Shown: piece after piece, positions 9,170-18,359 of the stretch | Layout of the letters: every line of letters starts with the position of its first letter | Numbering within the stretch: the stretch's first letter is position 1 | NCBI GenBank assembly: GCA_036395755.1 | Contig: DASWCZ010000051.1 | Coordinates: 4,878-68,877, forward strand | Reading direction: 5' to 3' | Source of the DNA: Gp7-AA6 sp036395755 | Lineage (GTDB): Bacteria; Acidobacteriota; Thermoanaerobaculia; UBA5066; Gp7-AA6 | DNA length: 64,000 nucleotides | Notes under the pieces: model-generated | What the model was told of the DNA's origin: nothing | Database searches by the model: none | What the model saw: the letters and a program-made list of their open reading frames with translations, nothing else | Position numbers and translations under genes: made by a program

Positions 9170-10188
9170 CGCGGGACTCCGAAATGATCGTAACCGAGCT
9201 CGTCGATCGGCCGCAGTCCCCGTTCGTCCTCGAGGAAGGCCCCGGCGCCCGATTCCACGCGGCCGATGCGGCGAACGGGAACGCCCCACTCGGGCGGGGG
9301 GTCCGCGAATCGACCGGTCTTGCCGGCGGAAACGGTGAAGAGGAGCTCGTAGTCGTCCCCGCCCCCGACCGCCATCTCGACCGGATCGCGTCCGGCGAGA
9401 CGCGCAAAGGCGAGGAGAGCGGGGGAGAGCGGAAGGCTATCGCTCTCGATCACCAGCCGGACTCCGGAAGCGCGAGCGAGGCGCCCCGCGTCGGTGCCCA
9501 CGCCATCAGAGACGTCGATCGCCGCGGTCGCCAGGTCCTGGGAAGCGAGCCCTCGACCGAGCGGCAGCCGCGGCTCCGGATCGCGATACGCGGCGAGAAG
9601 AGCGGTTTCGTCCATGGGAGCGAGGGCTTCCGGCGTCCAGTCGCCTGCCCTCGACGTCGGTTCGACGCCGGCGCGCGCGCGAGCGATCGCGAGTCCCGCG
9701 GCGGCGTCTCCCGGCCAGCCGGACAGGAAGATGCCGTCGCCGGGCTGCGCTCCGGAGCGTTTGAGGACTTCGCCGGACGGGCGGCCCCAGATCGCCGTCG
9801 AGAGAAAAACTTCCGCGGCTCGCGAGAGGTCGCCTCCCGCGAGACGCGCGCCGAATTCCCGGGCGCGCTTCGCCGCGGCGAGAGCGAGAACGAGAGGGAG
9901 ATCTTCCCGCGCGGAATCGGGGAACCCGATCGTCAGGAGAAAGAACTCCGGCCACGCACCCATGGCGGCGAGGTCGGAGAGGCCGACCGACACGGCGCGC
10001 CGGCCGAGTCGCTTCGGGTCCTCTCCGGGCAGGAAGTCGACGTCTTCGACGAGCGTGTCGGTCGAGACGATGAGCGGTCCGGCCGCGCATTGCACGACCG
10101 CGGCGTCGTCGCCGGGACCGAGCAGGAGCGCTTCGTCGGACGGGAGCGCGGCGCGGAGACGCTCGACGAAGCGATCCTCGGCCCTCAT
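9166..10188 (-). CDS. thiL: Thiamine-monophosphate kinase
   Basis: A 340-residue ThiL that phosphorylates thiamine monophosphate to the active cofactor thiamine diphosphate, in the cytoplasm. The Mg-ATP binding motifs are clear: LLGPGDDAAVV near residue 22 and STDTLVEDVDF near 43, then GLSDLAAMGA, LAGGDLSRA and the C-terminal VGGGDDYELLF. ThiL belongs to the PurM-like superfamily; SelD and PurM were considered, but the DTLVEDVDF motif and lack of a Cys/Sec N-terminal loop favour ThiL. It starts 9 bases after the lon stop and is coupled to the DUF2062 gene. Confidence 0.93.
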   Translation of the reverse strand: MRAEDRFVERLRAALPSDEALLLGPGDDAAVVQCAAGPLIVSTDTLVEDVDFLPGEDPKRLGRRAVSVGLSDLAAMGAWPEFFLLTIGFPDSAREDLPLVLALAAAKRAREFGARLAGGDLSRAAEVFLSTAIWGRPSGEVLKRSGAQPGDGIFLSGWPGDAAAGLAIARARAGVEPTSRAGDWTPEALAPMDETALLAAYRDPEPRLPLGRGLASQDLATAAIDVSDGVGTDAGRLARASGVRLVIESDSLPLSPALLAFARLAGRDPVEMAVGGGDDYELLFTVSAGKTGRFADPPPEWGVPVRRIGRVESGAGAFLEDERGLRPIDELGYDHFGVPR

Positions 10189-10197
10189 GGGCCGGGA

Positions 10198-12708
10198 TTA
10201 TGACGAAGACTTACGTCGGGCCCGCGCGACCGGTTGCGGGGGGCGCGCCGGCGGCTCTTCCGGCTGAACGGGAATCTCTCGTCCCTCGGGGACGGGCGGT
10301 GGGCCGGTGCGCTCCGCCTCCGGTTCGACGGACTCGGGCTCGAACGGCAGGAGCGCGATCGCGAGGACCTCTTCCACGTTTTCGACGTACCGGAAGGTCA
10401 TGCCGTGGAGAACTCGCGAGCTCGTCTGGAGCACGTCGCGGCGGTTCAGCTTCGGCAGGATGACCGTCGTGAACTTCGCCTGCCGCGCCGCCAGCACCTT
10501 CTCCTTGACTCCCCCGATCGGAAGGACTTCGCCGCGCAGCGTGATCTCGCCGGTCATCGCCACGTCGCGCCGGACCTTCCGGTGGGTAAACGCCGAGATC
10601 ATCGCCGCCGCCATGGTAATTCCGGCGGAGGGGCCGTCCTTCGGGATCGAGCCTTCCGGGACGTGGACGTGGACGTCGTGCGTTTCGAAGAAGTCCGCCG
10701 GGATCCCGAGGTCGCCGCCGTGCGCGCGCGCGTACGACATCGCCGCCTGTGCCGACTCTTTCATGACGTCGCCGAGCTGACCCGTCAACCGGAGCCCGCC
10801 CTTTCCGCGCACCGCGAGGGCCTCGACGAAGAGGATGTCGCCGCCGACCGAGGTCCACGCGAGGCCGGTGGCGACGCCCACCTGGTCCTTCTTCAGGAGC
10901 TCGTCGGAGAAGTGTTTGATTGCGCCGAGCATTTTCTCGACGGACGCCGCCGTGATTCGATAACGCCGAGTTTTCCCCTTCGCGACGGCCACCGCGACTT
11001 TCCGGCAGATGGCGCCGATCTCGCGCTCCAGATTGCGCAGCCCCGCCTCGCGCGTGTACGCCTCGATGATCTTCCGTACTCCGCCGTCGGTGAACTCAAT
11101 GTTCACCTCGGTGACTCCATTCTCGTCCATCTGTTTCGGGATCAGGTGTCGCCTGGCGATCGCGAGCTTTTCCTCGAGGGTGTACCCGGAGAGCCGGATG
11201 ATCTCCATCCGGTCGAGGAAAGCGGGCTGGATCGGGTCGAGGATGTTCGCCGTCGCGATGAAGAGAACGCGAGAAAGGTCATACGTCACCCCGAGGTAGT
11301 GATCGCGGAAGGAAAAGTTCTGCTCCGGGTCGAGGACCTCGAGGAGCGCCGAGCTCGGATCTCCCCGGTAGTCCGCTCCGATCTTGTCGATCTCGTCGAG
11401 CATGAACACCGGATTCGACGTCCCGGCCTGGTGGATTCCCTGGATGATGCGTCCGGGCATCGCGCCGACGTACGTGCGGCGGTGTCCGCGGATCTCCGCC
11501 TCGTCGCGCACGCCGCCGAGTGAGAGGCGAACGAACTTTCGGTCGAGCGCCCGCGCGATCGATCGGCCGAGAGAAGTCTTTCCAACGCCCGGAGGTCCCA
11601 CGAAGCAGAGGATCGGCCCCTTCAACGTCTTCTTCAACGCGTGGACCGCCAGGAACTCCACGATCCGCTCCTTGACCTTCTCGATGTCGTAGTGGTCCTC
11701 GTCCAGGATTTTCCGGGAGCGGTCGATGTCGCCGGCGTCCTCGGAAAAAGTCCCCCACGGCAACCCGGTCATCCAGTCGAGATAGGTCCGGATGATCGCG
11801 GTCTCGGCGGAATCGGGATGGCTCCTCTCGAGCCGCTTGATCTGTTTCTCGATCTCGGCGGCGGCCTCGGCGGTGATCTTTTTCTCCGCGACGATTCGCC
11901 GATACCCTTCGAGCTCCTCGGACAGCTCCTCGCCTTCACCGAGCTCCTGCTGGATCGCGCGCAGCTGCTGGCGGAGGTAGTACTCCCGCTGCGAACGGTC
12001 CATCTCGCCCCGCGCCTGCGTCGAGATCTCCTGCTGCATCGAGAGCACCGTGATCTCGCGCGCGAGGTTCTCGTTGACGAGCCGGAGCCGCTCGATCGGG
12101 TCGGTCGACTCGAGGATCCGCTGCGCGTCCTCGAGCTTCAATTCCAGGTTCGAGGCCGCCAGATCGGCGAGCCGCGCGGGGTCGGAGAGGTTCGCCGCGA
12201 TCACCATCACCTCGGGCGAGATGCTCTTGCCGAGCGTCACGGACTTCTCGAGGTTCTGCTTCACGCTCCGCACGAGTGCTTCGTGCTCGGGAGGGATCTC
12301 CTTCCCGGGCTCCGACTCCTCCAGGCGCGTGATCTTCACCTTCAGGTAAGGCTCTTCCGAGAGAACCGAGTCGATCCGCGCGCGCGTGACGCCCTGGACG
12401 AGCAGGCGGGTGCGACCGTCCGGGAGCTTCAACATCCGCATGATCGCCGCGACGGTTCCGACGGTATGCAGGTCCGGCAGCCGGGGCATCTCGGTCTGCG
12501 CGCTCCTCTGCGCGACCAGCATGATGATCCGCTGCTCGGCGAGGGCGGCGTCGACGGCGTTGATCGATTTCTCTCGCGATACGGAGAGCGGCAGGATGAT
12601 GTACGGGAAGACGACCACGTCTTTCAGAGGCAGGACGGGGAGGATGTCGGGAATCGGGAGGTCGGTCTCGCGCTCGGCGACCTCGCCTTTTTCTTCGAGA
12701 TCCACCAC
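10198..12708 (-). CDS. lon: ATP-dependent protease La (Lon)
   Basis: An 836-residue Lon protease, the usual full length for LonA. The N-terminal substrate-binding domain (about 20-215) is followed by a coiled-coil stretch (215-300), an AAA+ module with Walker A GPPGVGKT (371-378) and Walker B VFMLDEIDKI, and a C-terminal Ser-Lys protease domain with catalytic Ser694 (PKDGPSAG) and Lys737 (GGVKEK). It degrades misfolded and regulatory proteins in the cytoplasm. It lies 3 bases after hsp20, so chaperone and protease are probably expressed together. The tail after residue 800 is Pro/Glu-rich. Confidence 0.97.
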   Translation of the reverse strand: MVDLEEKGEVAERETDLPIPDILPVLPLKDVVVFPYIILPLSVSREKSINAVDAALAEQRIIMLVAQRSAQTEMPRLPDLHTVGTVAAIMRMLKLPDGRTRLLVQGVTRARIDSVLSEEPYLKVKITRLEESEPGKEIPPEHEALVRSVKQNLEKSVTLGKSISPEVMVIAANLSDPARLADLAASNLELKLEDAQRILESTDPIERLRLVNENLAREITVLSMQQEISTQARGEMDRSQREYYLRQQLRAIQQELGEGEELSEELEGYRRIVAEKKITAEAAAEIEKQIKRLERSHPDSAETAIIRTYLDWMTGLPWGTFSEDAGDIDRSRKILDEDHYDIEKVKERIVEFLAVHALKKTLKGPILCFVGPPGVGKTSLGRSIARALDRKFVRLSLGGVRDEAEIRGHRRTYVGAMPGRIIQGIHQAGTSNPVFMLDEIDKIGADYRGDPSSALLEVLDPEQNFSFRDHYLGVTYDLSRVLFIATANILDPIQPAFLDRMEIIRLSGYTLEEKLAIARRHLIPKQMDENGVTEVNIEFTDGGVRKIIEAYTREAGLRNLEREIGAICRKVAVAVAKGKTRRYRITAASVEKMLGAIKHFSDELLKKDQVGVATGLAWTSVGGDILFVEALAVRGKGGLRLTGQLGDVMKESAQAAMSYARAHGGDLGIPADFFETHDVHVHVPEGSIPKDGPSAGITMAAAMISAFTHRKVRRDVAMTGEITLRGEVLPIGGVKEKVLAARQAKFTTVILPKLNRRDVLQTSSRVLHGMTFRYVENVEEVLAIALLPFEPESVEPEAERTGPPPVPEGREIPVQPEEPPARPPQPVARARRKSSS

Positions 12709-12711
12709 GGT

Positions 12712-13176
12712 TTAGCTTTCCTCCTCGCTCTTGACCAGGATCTCGTGCTCCTTTTCGCGCAGGTCGGGGACGCGGGGCAGCACGATTTCGAGCAGCCCCC
12801 GGGAGAGCCGGGTCTTCGCCTGCCGGGAGTTGACCGGCCTCGGCAGAGGCACCGACTTCACGAAAGAGCCGAAGTAGCGCTCCATGCAGAAGAAGCGGAT
12901 GCCCTCACGCGGCCGCTTCTTGCCCCTCTTGGTCCCGCGCACCGTCACCACGCGTCCGCGGACGCTCACTTTCACGTCCGCGGCCTCGACGCCCGGGAGC
13001 TCGAAGAGAACACGGATTCTCTCGCCGTCGTCGACGATGTCGACGCTCGGATCCCAGGCCGACGCCGGCGAGACCACCGGGTTGTTGCTTTCGACGAAGA
13101 GGGAAAAGAGCCGATTGACCTCGCGTTGAAGGCGGGAAAGTTCGACCATCGGTCCGAAGAATCTCAATCGCCGCAT
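12712..13176 (-). CDS. Small heat-shock protein, Hsp20/alpha-crystallin family
   Basis: A 154-residue protein. A short N-terminal arm (LSRLQREVNRLFSLF) leads into the alpha-crystallin domain beginning at about residue 40 with the WDPSVDIVDDGE segment, then FELPGVEAADVKVSV, and ends with the conserved SRGLLEIVLPR strand (A-x-x-x-x-G-(V/L)-L class motif). The usual C-terminal I-x-I/V anchor appears as EILVKS. Such proteins hold unfolded clients for refolding. It sits between nrdR (16 bases upstream) and lon (3 bases downstream) in one run of genes. An alternative start is the Met at residue 10. Confidence 0.9.
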   Translation of the reverse strand: MRRLRFFGPMVELSRLQREVNRLFSLFVESNNPVVSPASAWDPSVDIVDDGERIRVLFELPGVEAADVKVSVRGRVVTVRGTKRGKKRPREGIRFFCMERYFGSFVKSVPLPRPVNSRQAKTRLSRGLLEIVLPRVPDLREKEHEILVKSEEES

Positions 13177-13192
13177 CGCTCGAAAGTCGAGC

Positions 13193-13666
13193 TCACGGGG
13201 CCGCCTTCGCGTCGGCGCGCCCGAGCAGGTTCTTCAACTCGCGCAGGAACTCGTCCACGTCCTCGAATTTTCGATACACGGAGGCGAACCGGACATAGGC
13301 GACCTTGTCGAGCTCGCGGAGGTGATCCATCACACGTGCGCCGATTTCGTTGGTGGCCATCTCGCGTTCCTCGGTGTCGTGGAGAAGGGTCTCGACTTCG
13401 TCGACGATCGCATCGAGCTGCGCCGGAGCGACGGGCCGCTTCTCGCAGGCCTTCACGAGTCCGGCGCGGAGCTTCTTCCGATCGAAACTTTCCCGCCGGC
13501 CGTCCTTCTTGACGACCATGTAGGGGATTTCCTCGATCGTCTCATAGGACGTAAAACGGCGACCGCAGGACTCGCATTCCCTGCGGCGGCGGATCACTTC
13601 TCCCTCGCGGCTCTCGCGCGAGTCCACGACGCGATCGTCCACGGCGCCGCAGAAAGGGCACTTCAC
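13193..13666 (-). CDS. nrdR: Transcriptional repressor NrdR
   Basis: A 157-residue NrdR. The N-terminal zinc ribbon is complete (CPFC at residues 3-6 and CESCGRRF about 30 residues later), followed by an ATP-cone domain starting at YMVVKKDGRRESFDRKKL. NrdR senses ATP/dATP and represses ribonucleotide reductase genes by binding NrdR boxes. The start is a GTG that overlaps the stop of the upstream flippase-like gene as GTGA, with a GGAGG ribosome-binding site inside that gene's last codons. The ATG-initiated longer frame (to 14014) is the antisense shadow of the upstream gene and is rejected. No nrd genes lie in the window. Confidence 0.95.
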   Translation of the reverse strand: MKCPFCGAVDDRVVDSRESREGEVIRRRRECESCGRRFTSYETIEEIPYMVVKKDGRRESFDRKKLRAGLVKACEKRPVAPAQLDAIVDEVETLLHDTEEREMATNEIGARVMDHLRELDKVAYVRFASVYRKFEDVDEFLRELKNLLGRADAKAAP

Positions 13667-14691
13667 TCCTCCATTATGGCGCGAGGTACCGGATTCTCGC
13701 GCGTCTCCGCGAGCTCCTCGAGCTTCCGGACGCGCACCGGGGTCATCGCGAAGAGCGTGATCCCGATGAGCGTGATCGGTATGAAAGAGATCGCATGCGC
13801 GACGACCGCGACTCCGGACGCAGGATCCCGCGCGACGCCGTACACGTCGGTCAACGCGAGCTGGACCGCCACGTGGTAAGAGCCAAGACCTCCGGGGGTC
13901 GGAAACATGAGACCGAGAACGGCGGCCGCAGTCACGACGAAGCTCGCCGAAAAGGGAAGCTCGAGATGAAACGCCCGAAGGACCGCGTAGATCTGTACGT
14001 TGATGACGAGCCACATGGCGAGCGACCCGGCGGTCACGAGGAGGAGGAGCCTCGGGCTCTTGAGCGAGGCGAAGCCGTCCACGAACGTTTCGGCGAACGA
14101 GCGCGCCCGGGGCTGAAACCTTTCCGGCAGCCGGCGCCAGAGCCTCTCGAGAAATCGTTCGGTCGCGCCGCGACGAAACACGGAAAAAAGGACCGCCGCC
14201 ACGAGCACGAGAAGAAGCAGGGCGGGAACGACGAGCTTTCCGACGCCGCGCGAGCTCGGGAGACCGGTCGCGGCCGCGATCAGGAAGAAGAAGACCACCG
14301 CGGCGCCGTCGAAGACCCGCTCGAGCAGCACCGAGGCGAGCAGCGGCGAGAAGGGAAGTCTCCGCGACCGCGCGAGGAGGGCCGGCCGGAGAATCTCTCC
14401 GACCTTGCCCGGCAGGTTGTTCGCGGCGAAGCCGAAGGCGGTGGCGACGAACGCGGGATAGAAGGGAACCCTCGCGACCGGTCGGAGGAGCCAGGTCCAG
14501 CGCACCGCCCGGAGAAGGAACGTCGCGATCCCCATCACGAGACTCGCGAGCAGCCAGGCTGGAGAGGCCGACGCGATCTGGCGCCCGATCTCCGCGAGAT
14601 GCAGCCCGCGGAGGAAAAACGCCAGCAGGAGCGCGGTGACGACCACGGAGATGCCGATCTGCACGGCCCGCGAGTTGAGCGCCCGTTTCAA
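13663..14691 (-). CDS. Flippase-like integral membrane protein (LPG synthase TM / YbhN family)
   Basis: A 342-residue protein with about eight hydrophobic helices. It shows the family landmarks: AFFLRGLHLAEI, ATFLLRAVRWTWLLRP, FAANNLPGKVGEILRP (the N-x-x-P-G-(K/R)-x-G-E-x-x-R-P motif) and MFPTPGGLGSYHVAV toward the C-terminus. This matches the DUF/UPF0104 family, related to the membrane part of lysylphosphatidylglycerol synthase and to archaeal AglD-type proteins; members are thought to move lipid-linked substrates. No aminoacyl-transferase domain follows, so it is not a full MprF. First gene of the operon leading to nrdR, hsp20, lon and thiL. Confidence 0.82.
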   Translation of the reverse strand: MKRALNSRAVQIGISVVVTALLLAFFLRGLHLAEIGRQIASASPAWLLASLVMGIATFLLRAVRWTWLLRPVARVPFYPAFVATAFGFAANNLPGKVGEILRPALLARSRRLPFSPLLASVLLERVFDGAAVVFFFLIAAATGLPSSRGVGKLVVPALLLLVLVAAVLFSVFRRGATERFLERLWRRLPERFQPRARSFAETFVDGFASLKSPRLLLLVTAGSLAMWLVINVQIYAVLRAFHLELPFSASFVVTAAAVLGLMFPTPGGLGSYHVAVQLALTDVYGVARDPASGVAVVAHAISFIPITLIGITLFAMTPVRVRKLEELAETRENPVPRAIMEE

Positions 14692-14879
14692 GGTCTGCGC
14701 TCCCGCACCCGGGGCGTCGCCGACGCCGGCCGAATGTTCCTCACGCCAATCCTTCCGTCTGCGATGCTTTTAGCATCCAAGCGATCTCCCCGCCGAAAAA
14801 AATGAGGCGAAGTTCTGACGGAGCTTGACTTTCCGCCCCAATTTACTCATTCTTTTCTTAAATTTTCGGGAGGAAACGC
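14692..14879. other. Divergent intergenic region
   Basis: 188 bases between two divergent genes, AT-richer than its surroundings. It holds a small hairpin (GATGCT-TTT-AGCATC, 14762-14776), a TTGACT hexamer (14825-14830) and a strong ribosome-binding site GGGAGG (14868-14873) before the ATG at 14880. The -10 partner of TTGACT is poor, so no promoter is claimed firmly. Confidence 0.4.
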
Positions 14880-16574
14880 ATGCTTAGGAAGTCGCCCGGG
14901 CTCCTGGCGCTTCTTGTCGCGGGGGCCTGGCTGCTCGCGCCCTGTGCCTCGGCTCAGCCGATCGGAGTGATCGATCAGCCGACGCCGGGTCAGAGAGTTT
15001 CGGGCGTCGTCAAGGTCACCGGCTGGGTCCTCGACTTCAACGCGATCGACAAGATCGAGCTGCTCGTCGATGGAACCCTGGCCAACCGCGCCGACACGAA
15101 CCTTCCACGGGCCGACGTCCTCGAGGTCTTTCCGACCTACTTCAACAGCGCGACTCCGAATCCGGGCTACGTCTCGTCCTTCCTCGCCAGCCGGTTTCCG
15201 GACGGACCGCATGCGATCACGATTCGAGTCACCGAATCGAGCCAGGTGACCACGATCATCGGACCGACCACCGTCATCGTGGACAACAGCGTCAACCAGG
15301 CGCCGTTCGGCTACATCGACATCCCCGGGCCGGCCGGGGTGGAAGGGGCGAACGGCTCGTTTCCGGTCTCCGGGTGGGCCCTCGACAACGAGGACGTCGA
15401 TCACATCGATTTCCTGATGGACGGACAGATCGTCGCGGGTGCCGTGGGTCGCGGGCTCCCCTCGACCGCAATCTATGGGACGACGCGGCCCGACGTCGCC
15501 GCGGCGTTTCCCGACGTGCCCAACTCGCTGTATACCGGCTTCCAGGCGAACATCGATACGACGAAGCTCGTGAACGGCGTCCATCAGCTCGCCGTGCGCG
15601 TGACCGACAACCTGGGCGCCTCCCGGGTCATCGGGACCCGGACCGTCCAGATCATCAACAACGGGGCCAATCTGCCGCCCTTCGGCCAGATCGACTTCCC
15701 GCTCGACAAGGCCACCCTCTCCTGCACGACGATCGACGTGGGGATCCCGTCTCCCTGTACGCCCGACGTTTGCGCATTCGTGCTGTCCAACATCGTGGCG
15801 GGGTGGGCGCTCGACGTCGGGGCCCGACTCGACCACGGCCAGGTGTCCTACGTCGAGCTGCTCTTGGACGGGGCAATCCTGGCGAACACCCGCACGGACT
15901 GCGTCCAGACCGCGACCGGCGCCCTCGTCAACTGCTACGGCATCAACCGGCCCGACGTCGCGCGGAGCTACTCCGGGTACGTCAACGCAGACAACGCCGG
16001 CTTCCTCTTCTCGTTCGGTCTGGTCAACACGACAGCCACCACCGATACAGCTTGCCCCGCCGGGCTGATCTCCATCGTGCTGCCGACCGGAAGTATCGTC
16101 GGCTGCGTCCTGCCCGGCAAGCACACTCTGGCGGTGCGCGTCGGGGACGAGGAGGAAGCGCTCACTCAGATCGGCGCCATGTCGGTCGACGTCCTCTGCG
16201 ACCCGACCGGCGCGGACTTCCCGGCGGTCGGATACATCGACACCCCGTCGGACTATCAGTTCATCAACGGGATCTTCACCGTGTTCGGCTGGGCGTTCGA
16301 CTTCAACGGCGTGCAGAGGATCGAAGTGGACGTGGACGGCCAGGTCGTCGGCAACGCGACGTACGGGCTGTCGCGGCCGGACGTCCCGCGCGCGGAACCG
16401 AGGGCGCCCTCGAGCAGCGTCGGCTTTGCGTTCCAGCTCGACACGACGCGCCTCTCCGACTCGGAGCACGACCTCGTGATCTACGTCGTCGATTCGACGT
16501 TCGGGACGCCGCGGCGGACAGAGATCGGGCGCCGGAAGTTCGTCGTCAACAACAACACGCTGACGCACCGGTAA
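14880..16574 (+). CDS. Secreted protein with four tandem Ig-like GWALD modules
   Basis: A 564-residue protein of unknown function. A clear signal peptide (about residues 1-26, ending in CASA-Q) is followed by four related modules at roughly 28-138, 141-260, 265-445 and 448-560. Each starts with a (Y/Q/V)ID-x-P segment, then a GW(A/V)xD motif, an (I/V)E(L/V)xVDG strand, and ends with an H-x-(L/I)-x-(V/I)RV-x-(D/E) strand; modules 2-4 also share YG-x-x-RPDV. Module 3 is longer and carries Cys residues (CTTID, SPCTPDVC) that may form disulfides. The pattern suggests stacked bacterial Ig-like domains. Strong GGGAGG ribosome-binding site. Convergent with the S41 protease gene. Confidence 0.75.
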   Translation: MLRKSPGLLALLVAGAWLLAPCASAQPIGVIDQPTPGQRVSGVVKVTGWVLDFNAIDKIELLVDGTLANRADTNLPRADVLEVFPTYFNSATPNPGYVSSFLASRFPDGPHAITIRVTESSQVTTIIGPTTVIVDNSVNQAPFGYIDIPGPAGVEGANGSFPVSGWALDNEDVDHIDFLMDGQIVAGAVGRGLPSTAIYGTTRPDVAAAFPDVPNSLYTGFQANIDTTKLVNGVHQLAVRVTDNLGASRVIGTRTVQIINNGANLPPFGQIDFPLDKATLSCTTIDVGIPSPCTPDVCAFVLSNIVAGWALDVGARLDHGQVSYVELLLDGAILANTRTDCVQTATGALVNCYGINRPDVARSYSGYVNADNAGFLFSFGLVNTTATTDTACPAGLISIVLPTGSIVGCVLPGKHTLAVRVGDEEEALTQIGAMSVDVLCDPTGADFPAVGYIDTPSDYQFINGIFTVFGWAFDFNGVQRIEVDVDGQVVGNATYGLSRPDVPRAEPRAPSSSVGFAFQLDTTRLSDSEHDLVIYVVDSTFGTPRRTEIGRRKFVVNNNTLTHR

Positions 16575-16599
16575 TCCGACCGGGATCGGCCGAGGGGTT

Positions 16600-16616
16600 C
16601 CGCGGCCCGGCCGCGG
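16600..16616. terminator. GC-rich hairpin between convergent genes
   Basis: Perfect inverted repeat CCGCGGCC-C-GGCCGCGG lying in the 42-base gap between two converging genes and ending at the S41 protease stop codon. No T tract is present, so it may act as a bidirectional transcript-end hairpin rather than a classical terminator. Confidence 0.45.
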
Positions 16617-18230
16617 TCAGCTCGCCCGCGAAGCGCGAGCCGGATTCTTCTTCTTGGGCAGAGCCGCGATCCGTTGGGCTTCGCCGAACATGGTCAACGC
16701 CTTCTGCACCTGGGCGTCGCCGGTCGCGCGGACCGCCCAACCTGCCTCCAGTCCATACTTCGCGTTGACCAGCTCGACGCGGATCGCGAGGTCCAGGAGG
16801 TCGCGGTTCGGATCTTCGGTCCAGGTGCGTTTCAACTCGCCCGCGGTCGAGAATTTCGACGCTTCCGCGAAGCGGAAGAACTCGTCCCGGGTGGCCGGCG
16901 TTACGGTCACGTCCCGGGTCACGTCGGGGTGCTTGACGAGCCAGTTGACCGCGAAGTTGAAGGGCAGGTTGCGGGCGAGGAGCTGCGTCAGCAGCTTCGA
17001 GTCGCGGTTGTTCTTGACGAGCACGTCGGGCGTGATTCCCCCGGCCGCGTACACGACGCGTCCCGCGTCGGTGTAGAACACCTCCCCCTCCTTCTTGGAG
17101 GGTTCGGGCTCCTCGCCCGGAGTATCGGAGTCCTCCGGGTTCACATAGGCGAGCAGGTCGCTGAAATCCCTCTGGATCCAGCGTCCCGACGGCGTGTAGT
17201 ACTTCGCGGTCGTCAGGGCGAGGCCGGCGCCGTAGGGCAGCGTGTAGACGCTCTGGACGAGCCCCTTGCCCCAGGTCCGCTGGCCGACAATCAACCCGCG
17301 GTCGTGGTCCTGAATGGCGCCGGCGACGATCTCCGACGCGGAGGCGGAGCCGCGGTTCACGAGGACGACGAGCGGCCTGTCGAAGTGCAGGCCGTCACCG
17401 GGAGCCAGGTAGTCCTGCGCCGAAGAGCTGGTCCGGCCGCGCGTGTAGACGATCTTCGATCCCTTTTCGAGGAACACGTCGGCGACGTCCACCGACTGAT
17501 CGAGGACCCCGCCCGGGTTTCCCCGCAGGTCGAGGAGGAGCCTCTTCATTCCCTGCTTCTCGAGCCGTTCGATCGCGGACTTCAACTCGCGGCTCGACGT
17601 GTGGGTGAAGTCGGCGAGCAGCAGGTAACCGGTCTCCGGGGCGATCATGAAGGCGTAACGCACCGAGAAAGTCGGGATCTCGGCGCGAGTGATGGTCATC
17701 CGGAGCGGCTCGTCGATCCCGGCGCGCCGGATCGTGATCGTGACCTGGCTGCCCTTGGGCCCGCGCAGCTTGCGAACGACCTCGTCGGTCGAGACGTCTT
17801 CCTTGATCTCCTCGTCCTCGATGTGCGTAATGACGTCGCCCGCCCGGATCCCGAGCTTGTAGGCGGGTGTTCCTTCCATCGGGGCGATGACCGTAATCCG
17901 CCCCATCCGCTTCTGGATCTGGATCCCGAGGCCAAAAAACGAGCCCTGCTGCTTCTCGCGCATCGCGGAGAAGTCCTCCGGCTCCAGGAAGGCGGTGTGG
18001 GGATCGAGCCGGGAAAGCATTCCGTGGATCGACGCGTAGACGAACTGATCCGGCGCGATCGCCTGGGGCGACCACTCGGACAGCGTCGTCAGGATGTCGG
18101 CGTATTCGTCCAGGGGCGGGCCCTCGCGCTCCGGCGAGGCGAAGAGGATCGCCGTGAAGGCTCCTCCCGCGAGGGTCGATGCTGCGAGAAGGGCGACGGC
18201 GATGACGAGTCGGGAACGGCTTGGACTCAC
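16617..18230 (-). CDS. Carboxy-terminal processing protease (S41 family) with PDZ domain
   Basis: A 537-residue CtpA-like protease. A single N-terminal hydrophobic segment (residues 8-31) acts as anchor or signal; the PDZ domain spans about 97-185 (GSFFGLGIQI, AGDVITHIEDE); the S41 core carries LDLRGNPGG, catalytic Ser297 (GSASASE) and Lys322 (TWGKG), at the spacing found in tail-specific proteases. It would cleave C-termini of periplasmic proteins. The GTG start at 18230 has an AGGAGG ribosome-binding site 5-6 bases upstream; the longer open frame beyond it is antisense to tatA and tatC. The C-terminal 120 residues end in a basic tail. Divergent from tatA. Confidence 0.92.
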   Translation of the reverse strand: MSPSRSRLVIAVALLAASTLAGGAFTAILFASPEREGPPLDEYADILTTLSEWSPQAIAPDQFVYASIHGMLSRLDPHTAFLEPEDFSAMREKQQGSFFGLGIQIQKRMGRITVIAPMEGTPAYKLGIRAGDVITHIEDEEIKEDVSTDEVVRKLRGPKGSQVTITIRRAGIDEPLRMTITRAEIPTFSVRYAFMIAPETGYLLLADFTHTSSRELKSAIERLEKQGMKRLLLDLRGNPGGVLDQSVDVADVFLEKGSKIVYTRGRTSSSAQDYLAPGDGLHFDRPLVVLVNRGSASASEIVAGAIQDHDRGLIVGQRTWGKGLVQSVYTLPYGAGLALTTAKYYTPSGRWIQRDFSDLLAYVNPEDSDTPGEEPEPSKKEGEVFYTDAGRVVYAAGGITPDVLVKNNRDSKLLTQLLARNLPFNFAVNWLVKHPDVTRDVTVTPATRDEFFRFAEASKFSTAGELKRTWTEDPNRDLLDLAIRVELVNAKYGLEAGWAVRATGDAQVQKALTMFGEAQRIAALPKKKNPARASRAS

Positions 18231-18333
18231 TCGGTTCCTCCTGAAGCGGCCATTGTGACATGGAGAGATCGGGCTCCGATTCGAAGGTTTCGGTCCGCCG
18301 TCCGCCGAACGGGCGCCGCGGACTGGACCGGCG

Positions 18334-18339
18334 TAGAAT
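18334..18339 (+). promoter_or_regulatory. Probable -10 element (TAGAAT) upstream of tatA
   Basis: TAGAAT 21 bases before the tatA ATG. The same hexamer occurs before yceD (49700) and acpP (55312), which suggests a vegetative -10. No good -35 is visible here. Confidence 0.35.
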
Positions 18340-18359
18340 CCCTCACGGAGTACACAAAC

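Noticed and set aside
10234..11523. Long plus-strand open frames antisense to lon (also 11641-13512)
   Set aside because: High GC leaves antisense frames open; translations are charged and low-complexity and match nothing, while lon is intact.
13193..14014. 273-residue NrdR with long N-terminal extension
   Set aside because: The first 115 residues are an antisense-like shadow of the flippase gene; the GTG at 13666 with GGAGG gives the normal NrdR.
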